A stretch of DNA of 64,000 nt from Krasilnikovozyma curviuscula (taxonomy: Eukaryota > Basidiomycota > Tremellomycetes > Cystofilobasidiales > Mrakiaceae): NCBI GenBank assembly GCA_014825775.1, contig MVAQ01000019.1:117328-181327 (forward strand), given 5' to 3'. The position numbers and the translations under genes were made by a program. Below, in pieces: positions 1 to 16,757 of the stretch. The stretch's first letter is position 1; every line of letters starts with the position of its first letter. The notes beneath the pieces are model-generated. The model was not told the DNA's origin. It did no database searches and saw only the letters and a list, made by a program, of their open reading frames with translations.

Positions 1-3000
1 GTGGAATATCGGACTCACAGAATTTGCCGAATTCGAGCTGAATCTGAAGCGATGCAAAGAGGAACGTCCTACATATGAAATTCCAAGGAATAGCGATGAG
101 TAAAAATGTCTGCATCAGTCAAGTGCTTGGAATAAACTGACATTTGAAATATCCCAGGAAAGCTCAATACCCTTCGAGTTGGCCATGGTGAGAATTTCCA
201 CACAATCTGCCAAAGAGTCCTCAATTGGGAATGGAAGGATCTCAAGCTTGACGGCGCCAGCTTCCAGCTTCGAGTAATCCAGGAGAGAATCAATAATTTC
301 GAGGAGAAGTTCACAGCTGTGTTTAGCAGTCTGAACAAATTCTCTTTGTTCACTATTCAGAGAGGTTTCACCTGTTGGGCCGCAATGAGTTGGTAAGAGA
401 CGCTATGCTAATTGAGTGTAACGATCAACTTACTGAGAAGCCCCAAAAGACCATAGAAGCTACTGAAAGGTGTTCGTAATTCATGACTAGATAGGGGAAA
501 AATAATGTTTGTCAAATAAATAAATAAATCAGGACATCAGAAACACGAGAAGGACAGTGCCCACCTCATAGAAGCCAAAAAATTGGACTTGATCTTGGTG
601 GCTGCTACAGCTTCCAGTCTCGAACGGCGAGCTTCATCAAGAGCTTGCTTCTGCTGGTCAATCATCTTGATATTGGCTTGAGTCGCTTTGTGGAGCTTTC
701 TGAAGAGATGAGCGTTGTTAATGGAAATGCTGGCTTGCTGACCAAGGACGCTCAGTACGGTGACATTGTTGGCCTGAACGAAAGCAAACTGTTTAGAACA
801 TTTCGAGAGAAGGAAAAGAGTTGGGACTTACAGTGAATGCATTGGTTTTCGCTGCAGTTGCGTAGATCGCACCCAGACAAAGGCCCTTGAAGGAAATTGG
901 CAAACAAATCACACTCTTTGCAACCTCTCCCATTGCCATTTGAGCAAATCGCGGATCATTTCGAGCGTTTGATAAGAATATAGTGTCTTGTGAATTTAGA
1001 ACTGGAATCAAAACACCGAAACGTAAGCATCAATACCAAAGGCAGATGGACAATGACATTCGTACCGTGGGAAGCGACTTGAGCGCACAGGCGATCAGAG
1101 TATTCTGACATCTCCAGCGGTTTCTCCAAAACAACTGTGGGCTGATGAGCTTGTTGGCGGGTTGCGACAGCAAACTCTCCCTCTTCGTTTCGAATAATGA
1201 TGACCGTCGAATCAGCCCCAGAATTTTCTGTCACAATGCCAGTGAGAGTCTCAAGTGTGACAGCGATGTTGACATCACTCGACAGCAGCTGAGAGCTTTT
1301 AATGATGGCAGCTAGGTCGTCTACCGATAAACTGGCCACGTCATACTCCTTGATGAGCGTCGAATTGCTAGGTTCCATGGATGAGCTCATGGTGCTTCTG
1401 TCGGTTTGGACACCAGCCTGAATGGGAAGTAGGAAGAAAGCATGAGCATGAATTTACAAAGAAATTGCCAATGATGAGCCATACATCACAGAGATAACTC
1501 TTCGACAAGTTGGCTTCTGGTGCCGAAACTCGACTGGTAAGGTAGTTCTATGATACAAAATTAAGAACACTCGGCCAAACTTAGAATGAAAATAAATGGT
1601 TGGAAAGGTTACTCACCACGATGCCAAACGCTCCCCAATGAAGCTGGCGTTTGATAGCGCGCTGTTGCAATTCCAATCCTAACCCAGTAACCCTACATCT
1701 GACGAAGTGAGTCCCCGACAAGAACAGACTCCATCCTTCATCACAAACAAATGACCCTTCTTGAGAGTATCTCACAGCTAGATCATATAGCTTGAAAGCA
1801 CTTTGGTCTCCTTCGAGTGAAGCGACTTCAGCGTCCACCAGTGTCAGCCAATGAATACAGTTCGTAGGAGATGTGTCGAGCCAACGTCGTATGAAAGCTT
1901 GATTAAGATCAATTTGACTCCTGTACTTAGCTTGGACGTCTTTAGGCAAAGTCCCACTCCTAAGGCACTCAACCAAAGCGAGAGACTGTGGAACGAAAAA
2001 GACGAGAAATGAGAGACACCCTCAAGAGGAAGAGAAAAAGAGACGCACGTGATAATATAGGCCGTACCTCACGTGGAAGTGAGATGGATGACGGTGCCTG
2101 TGCAGGTTCGAGTACTTAGTGGCAAGCGACAGCAGGTTGTGTTGCAGCACTTACTTGGTCTCCCAAATATAGAACCCATTCTCAGCAGCTTGCTCGAAGA
2201 AACCAAGCGAATATAATGCAGGAACCTAGTGACCGCGTATAAGTGTTGAATCTGCGCAAGGACAAAAAGCTACGGCACTCACCCTGAACGAGTAGACATA
2301 GTTCATGATGAGCTCCCGTCCCTCAGGAAAGCTGCCCATTGTTTGCCTGATGAATTCAGCCTCATTGTAATCTGGAGAGTTTAACGCATCTTCATTCGTA
2401 GTTCCAGTGGTTTTTCCAGCCATTGCATTCAGACAGTTTTTGATTCCTTGGCCCATGGTTACGAGCGTCGCATCGGACTGTCGCCATTCCGAGACGTCCG
2501 ACAGAGCTTCTTCAGAGAAAAGAAGAGAGTCCGACAGATGAGTGGCGGAAAACAGCAAAGCAGCCGACCTGTGCAATTGCGCAAAGCAACTGTACGTTCT
2601 GTAGTAAAAGATGAGAAATATCAATGATAAATATTGCAGAACAAGAGGGTGAAATATGAATACCTGTCACCAGCAGCTAAGGAAAACTTCAACGCTGTTT
2701 CATACCGAGAATTGTTGATTCGAAGGTGCACGCTATCAAAGGGAGAGATGAAGACACCATACAGAGTCTCCACTCGACCTTTTTCCATGTTGGTCGAGTG
2801 ATTGTGAGCTAACCGAACAGAGAGTTTTGCTATGTCAAGAGCAAACCTGAAAGAGTCATGTTCTTCGGCTGCTGAAGAAGCAAAGAACATGAACCCTAGC
2901 GACGAGCTAGGAGACACTCCGTATTTGAGAGCTTGTTTGACCAACTAAAGGAAGGAGATCGAATTAGGACGAGGTTTCAAACTATACGAGAGGTCGCATA

Positions 3001-6000
3001 TTACAACGTAAAACACATACTGTAAGACCAACAATATCCTGGGTTTTGATCGGTGGCAAGAAGACCAGATCAGCACAATGGTATCCAAGTCTACAGAGGC
3101 AGAGAAACTTACAGTCAGCCCTTCTCCATTGGCCCAATACGCGATCGTCGTAGCATCCGACCTGTCGAGAAAATGTCAGCGAAAAGGATGCGAAACACTC
3201 CAAGAAGCATAAAAAAAGTCTCACAAAAGTTGAGACGCGAGGTTTACGGTGGGATCAGTGACCGCTGGAAGTCCATGGATGTGATCCTGCGAACGATAGA
3301 AATGAGCGGTCAGAAAGTAACGACGACGACGCAAGGGTGAGACAGCAGGATCGTACAATTCCCATGGACAAAACAGAATTTTTGACTTCTTCGAACATGA
3401 TATCTGCGTCTAGTTTGGAAGCATCGGCGTCTAATTCTACTCCTAAGCCTGCCAGACCTAGAAGTATGCTTGATAGAGCGTCGCTGTGTTTTCCACTGGC
3501 GTAGTGGTTTCTTGATAGAACACGATACGAAGAAGCTTTGTGACTGGGGGTCGTCGATCTATCAAGGAGATCGTACAGAAGCACATCAGATTCGTCCACA
3601 GCGCCTGCGGTCGGAATTAAATCAGTGTCAGCAATCATTGCAATTCATCATGAACGCTAGAGAAGTCGACTTACCACTCCAACTCTTAAGTTCAGCAATT
3701 TTCAACTGAAGTGAGAATGTCTCTTCATACTGCGCGAAAATGGCGGTCAGTTTACAGCTCAGTGTGACGTCAGGCTTCAGGCAGGGCGTAGCTCACATTG
3801 ACGGTCCAGGTATCATCTCTCAGCAACTTTTGACAGCCCAAAAGATACTGTAGTGACATCTAAAGTCGAAATCCAGACCCCGGGGGGTTAGAAAAGCATC
3901 GCAATGTTCTGTGACAAGTTCACTGACCTCGTGTGCTCCCTGGTCGCTAGACAGATCTCCGGCTTGCCGCAAAATTTCCCTGTACCTGTAGTTATCCTGT
4001 CCTTGGCTCTGCAGTAAGGAAACACATTTCTGAATGTGTTCTGCAAGAGTGTAAATCTCAGGTTCACTTTCAAGAAGCAAAAGGTCTACAATCTAAAATT
4101 TGGAGATGACAACATCAATGTGAATCCAAGGAGAACTGAACGTTTATATACACACCTTCAGATACATGCCCATCTTTTCTGAATCGTCAGTTTTAAGACT
4201 AAACGCAGCTTGGCGGTATCGATCGTGTTGGAAAGACGCGTACTAGGGAAGCTGGAAGTCAGTAATGTGGCCTGGACTCGGAAAAAACACATCTCGTCCT
4301 TTAGAAACGATCCACCCTTCAGCAATAGCAGTCTATTAAGAATGCATTTATGAGTTAAGAAGTAGCACCTCGTGACAACACAGATATAGAACGAACCTGG
4401 TAGCCATTCATCGTTCCTCGAGAGAGTGTAGTGTTGCGCTTCTTGATATGTCGAGCGTCGTCTTCAGATGACTCTTCACTATTCTCCTGATCCATCAACA
4501 GGAACACGTCTCGAACAGAGAAATTACCGCCAAAGAACGAAGCCCACATCAGGAATCGTTGAGTGTCCAGGTTGAGATCTTGGAGATGAGCAACAAGTGT
4601 TGAGTCGCCGTCCACATCGTCCGACATAGCTTGATGAACAAGGAAGTTGTTTTCGATGGTGCTCAAGTTGAAACGCCATACATTAGCCTCCCAGTCGAAG
4701 AAGATCTAGATGCAATACAACGAACTATCAGTCTGAAGTGGCGGAAGACACTAACAGAGAAGGAAGATTTACGTGGTGGTGTCGCTTGAGAGCCAAGAGA
4801 AGATTGCGAGCAGAAAATACATTTCCACCTGTCTGACGGAACAGGACATGTACAAGCGGTAATCTGTAGAGAAGGGCATGATGAACACTTCGTGATTACG
4901 TAGAGAGATTTCCAAAAGGTTCAGACACGTACGAGGCTTCGACAGTTTGATGTAACGTGCCAGCTACAATTTCAGCGAGAGCATCTTGACTAATAGGCCC
5001 CAGCTCGATCCAAGTAGCTCTTGACCCTGTCCCAAAAATCTCCTTCGCCTTCTCTAGCATACCCTCCTTCTCAGGACGGAATGTAGTAATGATCAGCATC
5101 CTGATCTTCGCTGAAGCAATTGACCGAATTAGTCCAAGAGAGCTCTGGTCAGCATAATGCAGGTCATCGCAGAACATTGTCAACATTCTAATCTTGGCCA
5201 GCGTCGAGATGACATCGATGATCAGAGACTGGAATCTCGCACGAGTCTCTGCTGACGATAGTTGCTCAATTTCTGGGAGTGGAAGAAGATTGAAGAGCTC
5301 AAAAAGTTCTTTGAGGGATGGGATGGTGTGAAAGAGCAGTTGGACGTTGGCGATCTGCGGACCAAGTTTTTTCTGCAGCTCAGTGACAAAAGTAGGAAGG
5401 TCTGATGGGAACTCGGTCACAATTTGTCGGATTATGAGAGAGATGGATGCGAGGATGGCGGAGTAAGGTGAGGACTCGTTGGCGTTAAACTTCGCAATGC
5501 CCCAGAAACCGGATGCTCTGGCCACGCTTTGAGACTCAAGAACCAGAGCAGATTTCCCTATTCCACCACGTCCTATCAAAGGAGAGAACCCAGTTCGTCA
5601 GCAAATGCTCAAAAATGAGCATGGCATGGGACTTACCGGTGATGATGATGGCTCTAGAGGAAGGAAGGCGCTCCTTTGCACTGCTGTGTGCCTGTGCTCT
5701 TCGTTCTTTACCATCAGCAGGGTGAGATTCAGCTGTAATGCGGCCACTTGATCCAGCAGAACTATGTGACGACCCCTCCTCCTTGATTTTGCCTACAGCG
5801 CTCGATAATCCAGTTCCACTCGACATATCTACCGAAAGCCTTCCTGTAGATTGTACGCCAGAGGACAAATGACTTGAGGGTGTATCACTCCTGTTGTCAG
5901 TAGATGTTCCGATATGAGTTGAAGTCATCATGGATGTGGATTGACTTCCGCTGCCAGATGATGGGTGTAAAGATCGTTTCGCACCACCGTAATAGAGAGG

Positions 6001-7822
6001 ATGCGTAGCTGAGACTCGTCTGATAACACTCTTGATAATGTCCAACTCCTTTTGGCGTCCGAAAAGGGCACTTGGAATTGTAAATTCACTGTGTTTGTCG
6101 TTTTTGGCGACGGGGAACCAAGGTACCAGCTGTGATAGCAACTTTAACTCAACGTCAAATAACTCTAATCGAAAATCTTTCGAAATCCTACCTCGTGATT
6201 TTCATCTTGAGCATTGGCCCAGCTCTCCGATAGTCTTGTTTGACACTTCAGCAGGTCCAGCCTCAATCCAGCAGCAGAAAGATATCGATCATCAGGAGTT
6301 TTTGATAGGAGCTACAAAAGGAGAAGAAGTTCAGAGCAAACTTTGATGAAATGTCAAGAATTAATACTGCATACTTTATCGATGATCTCAGAGATGACTC
6401 TGGGAACATCCGGTCGCACTTCTTGAACTTTACTCGGCTGTTTACTGACGATCGAATTGAAGACATCCATCGCGTTGCCAAAAAATGGAACAGAGCCTGT
6501 CAATATGGAATAGAAGGTGACACCAAGAGAATATAGATCCGCTCTGTGATCGACGAGGAGGTTGACCCTTCCCGTTTGTTCAGGTGCTGAGGAAGAAAAC
6601 AATAGACATGTCAGTGAAGAATACTATCACTACAGAGTTGAGCGATCCTGACCCAGGTAACAAAGAGATTCCCTCATTCTCCTACGTTCTCCATCTTCCG
6701 AGCTCTCTGAGACCATCGCAACTCCACTCAGCCCGCCAACATCACCATTCTGCGATGCTGATCGATTTCCAAAATGAGCAAACTTAACAGAGCCTTGTTG
6801 TATATTCCAGTGGAAGGCATTAGGACGAATTTCAGAGTGGATGAGACTCAGTGAGTGTAGTGCTTCGACGCAATGAGATGCTTGGACAGCGAACCTAGAG
6901 GAAAGAAGGCGTCAGCGACCGCTGGAGAAAGCGACGACGTGAGGAGGGACAATATCTACTCTAGGAAGCTGGCAATGTCAATCTCGACAAACGGCAGCTG
7001 ATCTGATTCATCAGCAGAACCAGCCATTGCGATGTCTCCATCCGCATGTTGGTTCGTAGGGGGATGAGCGTCAATACTTCCTCTTCTCGCCGTCCAAGGA
7101 GCCATCCCCCGCCTCTCCTCCTCACTCATTATCACATCATCTTCTTCCATTTGTCCATCAGGTAACAAAAAGGAAGCTGATTGGTCTGGTGCATAGAATG
7201 TCGAGAGTACATTCCGACCTGGATGGCGAAGCAGCAACACCAGGACGTTCCCTTGAGAAGGTGGGATGGTGTAGATGTCAACTATACGAAGCGATTTCCC
7301 AGTAGAGTCCATTGCACCTGATAGGACATGGATCTCCCTCTCGAGCGTCATAATACAGCTGTCCTCCATCCGGACAATTTTGGCTAGCACGGATGTTGAG
7401 TCCTTCAAGCTCTTTCCTTCACACAGCATGATGCTTGATCCTGGCTCGACCCAGGGGTAAGCTGGTTCTTCAAAGACGTATCCAGGGATTGAGAGCACGT
7501 TCTGAGACGGGATCGTTGGCGAAGGTGCAAAGAACAAGTTCTTCGAGCTAGCGTTGATGTTCCTGTTTCCACCACGACGCTGAGTGGGGACTGTGAGCAG
7601 GGTAGATCTACCATTTGAAAGGACTGTTGCTGAGACTGGTAATATTGTAGAGGGTAGAGATTCAGATCTGGAGGTTGATGCTGATGCTGAGCTTCCACCT
7701 GATGTGGAGCCATACGTCGCCGGGATTGCTACAGAAGATGAAGGAGCAGACTTCTTGTTGCTTGATTCAAGAGATTCATTTTGACGAGGACTGCTTCCTA
7801 TAGTTGACAATTTCCTCTTCAT
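1..7822 (-). CDS. Hybrid histidine kinase, group X-like, 3' end beyond window
   Basis: A cytoplasmic two-component sensor of the fungal Chk1/Mak2-Mak3 type. The start is the ATG at 7822, followed by about 120 Ser-rich residues. Next comes a Ser/Thr-kinase-like domain (about 7460-6350) that keeps subdomain VIII (APE) and IX (DHRADLYSLG), but has HSE where HRD is expected and HFG where DFG is expected. An AAA/NTPase segment follows, with a Walker A GRGGIGKS (near 5570), then a long helical, TPR-like middle part (about 4700-1580). A GAF domain lies at about 1390-800. The HisKA H-box SHELRTP has its His codon at 483-485. The last visible exon ends near 19 at a GTGAGT donor, just inside the start of the HATPase domain (DSARIRQIL), so the rest of HATPase and the receiver lie to the left. 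Many short introns interrupt the gene. The domain order is established for the group X family; the assignment to that group is inference. Confidence 0.88.
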
Positions 7823-8569
7823 CTTTGACGTAGGCTATAGCTAAAATATGACAATTGACGAAGGTAAGTGTGTCAGCTTGGAAATTTGGACGCAACGGAG
7901 CGTTACACACTACCTTTATACGGACTGTAGGAATATCTAATAGATTCTTAAACTAGAGCGCAGTGGCTGCGTGTGGTCAGCATTAGGTGGAGGCAGAATG
8001 GGGTGCAAGAAGCTGGGAACGAAGGGCCGTTCGAGCGACCATTTCGACACTCACTAAAAACACCAATTCAGGCTGCAATGAATTCCGTCTACGCTCAAGA
8101 GGATTTCTACACCCCTGCTGTATCAAAATGTGTGAAGGATTTCGAGCTTTGGTTGATGCCCAAGAAGCCTGGAACCAACACGCGGATATAACGCCTGCGG
8201 GGCTTATGAAAGTTCGAGAAATAAACCGGCGTGTTTCTTACGATGGGAGAGAAGAAAGAAATATATAATACTCTATGATTTGCTGGTGTTCAAGAGGACA
8301 AAATGTGGGGTTGGGTTACAACAGGAACGACGGCGGATATGATCAAGTGGGAGGAGCGATCTGGATGCATTGGATGACTACTTCTAAACAGGAACGCCTT
8401 TCACATTTTTTTCAGTAACAGGATTTTTTTTGTGATTGCAAGGCTCATTCCATCGCAGGGCAGCATAGGAAAAATAAGATAATCGAAAAACGAAAATGAC
8501 GCAGAAACCCCCAAAGGAGCCTGACACGGATAGAAGAAGGCATGAGGGAGGAACTGAAGCTGAGGATGC
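7823..8569. other. Intergenic: kinase 5' flank and histone H3 3' flank
   Basis: About 750 bases hold the promoter of the histidine kinase and the 3' untranslated region of histone H3. Two overlapping short plus-strand frames near 7973-8268 have no recognisable family and no convincing splice context. No other feature is seen. Confidence 0.6.
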
Positions 8570-11260
<2,691 letters not shown>

Positions 11261-11611
11261 ATTTATTAGATGAGGATCAGTCGGGTTGAAATAAAGGTCG
11301 TAGTTAGTGAAGAGGGAGGTGAAAGCTACGTCCAGGGATTATATAGGAGAAAAATTAACTTTGTAGCGTATCAAAGTTAACGAAAGTTTAGTCGCGTCCA
11401 AAACACAGACATTGGTTCGTCACAATCTTTTCTTCGACATCTATATAAAGGAAGAGGTCTTCCATGTTGTTCGAGTCTCCAACCACGACCTCAAACTTTA
11501 GCTTCACTTGTGAGCTTTCTTTCTCTGGTGGTGAAGGCATTGAATTATGGCTAACTTTCCTTGAACTCTTCTCGCCCTGTTTTCCAGCAATAAATCCCAA
11601 CTTGATCAACA
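11261..11611. promoter_or_regulatory. Divergent H2A/H2B promoter region
   Basis: 351 bp between the H2A and H2B start codons. It holds a perfect 9-nt inverted repeat (11355-11363 and 11372-11380, 8-nt spacer), a TATATA on the H2A side near 11339 and TATATAAAGG near 11443 on the H2B side. A likely 5' UTR intron for H2B runs 11510-11587 (GTGAGC to TTCCAG). Confidence 0.6.
11355..11380. repeat. Inverted repeat in H2A/H2B promoter
   Basis: TTAACTTTG at 11355-11363 and its exact reverse complement CAAAGTTAA at 11372-11380, separated by 8 bases. A symmetric binding site for a dimeric factor is a plausible reading, not shown. Confidence 0.75.
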
Positions 11612-12329
<718 letters not shown>

Positions 12330-12615
12330 ATCCTTCGTTGAAGGTCTGGATCTTTCTTCATGCCACGCTCTCTGGGGCGTGTGCATACCTTGATACAACT
12401 TCGTTTTTGATTACTCCTTCTTCTTGTTGCTTTGCATCTATGTCAACAACTTGAACGACCTCTCTGACTCGTTATCTTGCAAGGCTAGTCTCATCATGCA
12501 TGACGCTCAAGGCAGTCCATCGCAGCTGGAGCTTTACATTCTTTCGATACAAGGCTGAGATACCAGAAAGGGTACAAAATCTCGTCAAAAACCGTGACTG
12601 GAGCTAGCCAACAAT

Positions 12616-14086
12616 TCAGTTCGCCTTCGCCTTCTCAGACCTGAGGTACTCCTCAATCTCTTGGTCCATACTCTCCGGGATTTCATATCCAGCCCCTTTG
12701 GGTTCCCACCCAAGCTCCCTCAGTCTCACAGCAGTGAATCTGAGGTACCCATAAAAGTCGGGACCGGGTCCAAAGATCCCTTCGTTGTTCCTGACGGTGG
12801 TTGAGTCGACGAGACCGCGCTTGTACAGAGCTTCAGCGATCTTCGGGGTGATTTGACCCCAGATGTAGTCAGAGTTGGCAGTTACATTGAAGTAGTGATT
12901 CGTAGAGAGGTCCACCTTGTTATCCAGCAAAGCGTACTGGCGGAGGGCGAAATGCATTGGACGACAGTTACAAAAAAGTCAGCTTGTGACGTGACCTCAT
13001 TACCGAAAAGGACCTACGATCAGAGTAAAATAAGCGGCTACAAGATCATCATTGTGAATAGGAGATAAGACCGTTTGTCCTTCGAGACCTTGTGAGACGT
13101 AGCGATTCTGGTGATCAAAACAACCGCTCGTCAGACCTAAACGATTCAATGTGGCCGGAACAGAAGATATGGACCTCACCTTGATTGCTTGTTGAAGCAT
13201 CATAGGAACCTGCACAGAAGTTTTATTGAAAGGACTATATGCCACATTGGAACCCATCAGCGATAGCACTGTCAGATAACGTCTAGATGCATCGGAGCGC
13301 ACCCTTTTCCAACACCGAACGCGGTTCCAGGAACCAAAATGGCAAGCTTGAACTTGTCAGTAAATCCTTCGGCTTCCTTCCACAATAGAAGATCGGTTCC
13401 CCTTCTCGGCGCTTTGGGATTGAGGAGATCGAACTGTTTCATGTCATCGTCTCTCCATTCCGTGTCTGGATCTTGATCAGGGTGAAAATTAGAGCCATAG
13501 ATAGCACCGCTTCATGGAAATAAAGATCCTGTCAGAATGGGACACTGTTGATGGGGTACGATGAGGTGCGACTACGATGAGGTGCGACTAACCCGGATGT
13601 GTGCAGGAAGATCTTAGGTTTACCGTTTTTCATAGAAGGATTTTCTTTGAGAGCGTCCATAGTAAACTGGGCACTCTTCAAGTCAGTAGAGTCCGCAGTG
13701 TTGATGATTATCTTATCAAAAGAGAATGTGATGGTCAGTCTCGAAAGGTTTTCGATGAGAGTTTTGCGGCACGACTGTAAATAAGACAGGATTACTAACA
13801 TCGTTTGCCTTGACAGCAGTCATGATCTTCTCCTTATGATCAAGCTCTCCAACAATGCTCTTAATACCCAGCTCAGAGAGAACTTTGGCTTGGGCAGCGC
13901 TTCGAATATAGACAGTCAGGTTGAAATCTGACTTTGCTTGAAGATCCAAGCTACAAGTGCGACGGGAATATTCTTCAACAATAATATTCGCGTGAGGCGG
14001 TAAAAACAAAAGAGAATATGTACTCACGCAAGTTGACCTCCAATGAGACCGGCACCGAGCAACAAAACTGAATAAGTAGTAGACAT
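12616..14086 (-). CDS. NAD(P)-binding Rossmann-fold protein, NmrA/atypical SDR type
   Basis: The N-terminus has a hydrophobic strand and a glycine-rich dinucleotide-binding loop GAGLIGG (residues about 10-16), interrupted soon after by an intron. A beta-alpha pattern follows (LTVYIRS, IVGELDHKE, KIIINTADS, PKIFLHTSG), then a substrate-domain-like part with PGTAFGVGKG and a C-terminal helical stretch ending EEYLRSEKAKAN. No Tyr-xxx-Lys of the classical type was found with confidence. The gene has about seven to eight exons. It is divergent from the SDR at 14557, and both may concern redox metabolism, but no substrate can be read from the sequence. Likely cytosolic, as there is no signal peptide. 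Confidence 0.75.
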
Positions 14087-14556
14087 TGGTGTGATTATGA
14101 TGAGTAAAGGGTTTTTCAAGTTCAAGGGATAACTGGTGCTGAAAATGAAAAACCAAACATCTCATCTCTTCAGCCTTCCTTTTAAACAAATTCCAAAAAA
14201 ATTAGATTTGTAAGCTTCGTTCAAGCTGAGCTGGCGCTGTCGGAAGCCACCGCAAGTCGCAAGGAATCCAGTTCGGTCCTGACTTTCGATCGCGCGGGCG
14301 CTCTCCATTCCTTCGCAGATGGTTCGCCTTCGAAAGTTGCAGCCTTACAAACCAAAGCAAGAGCGTAGTAAGCACTTTGGTTACTTAACCTCGTAGAATC
14401 TATGGATGTATGACGGAATGTCGCATCTTCAGGGTATAAAATGCAGAGGAGAAGTTTGCTTCTTTTGCATCCCCACACACCTCTTCATCCTTACCGATAT
14501 CGACCAATCACACACACATACACACACGCACACACACCTAAACGCAATCTAGTATT
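14087..14556. promoter_or_regulatory. Divergent promoter with TATA box and CA repeat
   Basis: Region between the NmrA-like gene and the SDR. TATAAAA at 14435-14441 lies about 115 bases upstream of the SDR start. A (CA)n-type microsatellite covers about 14509-14537, next to the SDR start and probably in its 5' UTR. Confidence 0.55.
14509..14537. repeat. (CA)n microsatellite
   Basis: A CA dinucleotide run with two interrupting bases, located in the leader of the SDR gene at 14557. Clearly visible by eye. Confidence 0.8.
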
Positions 14557-15744
14557 ATGACTTACTACTCCAAGACTGTTGCTGGTACGTGTCGAAGTTC
14601 TGCTCTCCCTGTACCGATAGCAAGGCCTTAATTTTGCTCTTGCCAACAGTCACTGGCGCTTCTCGTGGCTTCGGACTCGAGGTTATCAAGCAGTTCTCTG
14701 AGGATCCAAATACTTTGGTGTTTGGTTTAGCAAGGGATCCTTCCAACGCGAAGCTTCTGGATGCACTTGCGGAAGAGCGTTCAAATGTGAAGATCATCAA
14801 GTTTGATGTTGTCGACTTGGATAGTATCAGAGTAAGTCTGAAATACCTCTAAAATTCAAGATTGCATAGCTTCATTTACTAAAGGTGTCGGTTGGTTCCG
14901 TTGGTGGTGTATGCAGGCTGGTGCTACTAAGGTCGCATCGCTGAGCGGGGGGTCGCTTGATATCCTCGTTAACAACTCTGGTATTCATCCAGGCGTCACC
15001 CCTCTTCTCGAAGAGTAAGTGCAGATTAAAAAGATTAAAAGTATCAATTCTCTTTCGACAACTCTGTCTCACATCTCCTCTTTTACAGATCCTCAGAGGT
15101 GCTTCTCAATTCCATCAATATCAATAACGTTGGCATGGTTTCAGCAACTCAAGCTTTCCTCCCACTTCTCAAGAATGGAAAAGAGAAGACAGTGATCAAT
15201 CTTGCTAGCTCTCTTGGCTCTAACGAGTAAGATCCCTCGCGCATATTTCCCTTTGACAAACTCTGATTGGGTTGTCTCGCTTCGATAGTTTCTTGCTGAG
15301 TCCAAAGAACATGTTCCCTTCTTTCGGTGCTTACAGCTTCACCAAAGGTGGTGTAGTATTAATCAATACTATCCTTACTGTTGAGTTGAGACCACTCGGC
15401 TTCAAAGTACTAGCTTATCAACCTGGGTAGGTGTCAGCTTTCATTCCTACATTCCATCAGTCTCAGAACACACGCTTATTCTTACTGTGATGCTTCCGTT
15501 GTTCTCTAGCTGGATGAAGACAGATATGGGAAATGGAATTGAGCAAGGAGCTGTAAGCCATGATTCCGTTTCAACTGTTCAAGCACCTACTGAGCCCCCG
15601 ATGTGTCATTTTCTTGTGCAGCCTCCCCTCACTCCCGCCCAGTCAGTCGACGCACTCCTTGGAATCATCAGTACCACTACCAGTGAAGACTCCGGAAAGT
15701 TCTTCGCGTACGAAGGTGCTGAGGTGTTCATCGAGCCATTTTGA
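14557..15744 (+). CDS. Short-chain dehydrogenase/reductase
   Basis: A classical NAD(P)-dependent SDR. The start MTYYSKTVA is followed, after the first intron, by the cofactor loop TGASRGFG. The variant NNSG (usual NNAG) lies in strand 4. A catalytic Ser sits in NLASSLGS, and the active-site YSFTK gives Tyr-xxx-Lys. A C-terminal PGWMKTDMG loop follows, then the end FIEPF at 15744. About 250 residues, the normal family length, in about six exons. The substrate is unknown; the family covers carbonyl and alcohol reduction in the cytosol. It is divergent from the NmrA-like gene and has its own TATA box. Confidence 0.9.
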
Positions 15745-16757
15745 GTTGGAGGACAAGCTAGCAGAAACCCCCGCATCTCGGGGCTTGGCCATCTCTTCCA
15801 TAACGATATATTATCTTTTTTCAATTTCATGCAGACTCAGAAGCTCATGCAAAAATCTTTCTGTTGGGTGTGAAGGATCTTACCCGACGTTTTCGTTAAG
15901 GTGTGAGCAAAATGGTTTCTTGGGTTGTGCGACAGAGTGGACGGCGCTTTCGCTTTATTCGCGACGACTGGAGGAAAGGTCCACTTACAGATGTGTTTAG
16001 CACTCAGATATGAATGAAGAACAAAAGATCATTGTTTGTTGTAGAGGGTGGCAGAAGATTCTGTGTTACATTCAGCCCTTGACGCGCAACGTGAAAACAT
16101 CGATCGCCATCAACACTTTCGTCAGCCAGCAAAGGGCTAGCAACCAATCATTTTTTCAACGGTTGACCGATTTACAACTTTTGATTGCTCGTCTAGTGGC
16201 AAGCCGTGAATAACTAGAGCAAGAATGATTTTCAAGGGGTAAACAAAGAGAAAAAGGTAGCACTCCTTTCAATCAGCACATCCCTACCTTCATAAACCAC
16301 AAACTACACTCCTGTTGTATATTTACCCTGTTTGCATGAGCTATTTCTCCATCTCAAGTTCAAGTGGATCTGGTGGAACGACGTTGACTTTCCCTACGAC
16401 TTCTACCAACCCCTTTATTGTTCAGCTCGTGGTGAGCAGGAAGATGGTAGTAGTCTCGCATCCCCACCGCCTTATTCGTAGGCGTGGTCATTCAGACTCT
16501 CTTCATTCCTCCCACTCATCTTTCTAACCTTCATTCTTATCGACGGACCTTCTACCCTTTTTCATTTTACCTTTGTCTACATTTGTCTCCACTGTTCTTT
16601 TGTCACCAGGCAAACATGAGATGGTTCGAGAATTAGAAATGTGGTGCTGTAAGTAAGCTTTCAAAGTACAGAGCCAATAAACCCTTGCTTTCAGACAGTT
16701 CTCTGTTGAGGTAATGCGAAGAAAATGCGTCCAACCCTATCATCAATCGTATCAAAA
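15745..16757. other. Intergenic, about 1 kb between convergent genes
   Basis: Contains the 3' UTRs of the SDR and of uL14. Short open frames (for example 15560-16000, which overlaps the SDR 3' end in another frame) have no family resemblance. No RNA gene or repeat is seen. Confidence 0.5.

Noticed and set aside
7973..8268. Two overlapping small frames between the histidine kinase and H3
   Set aside because: They share the same bases in two frames, and no family or splice evidence supports either.
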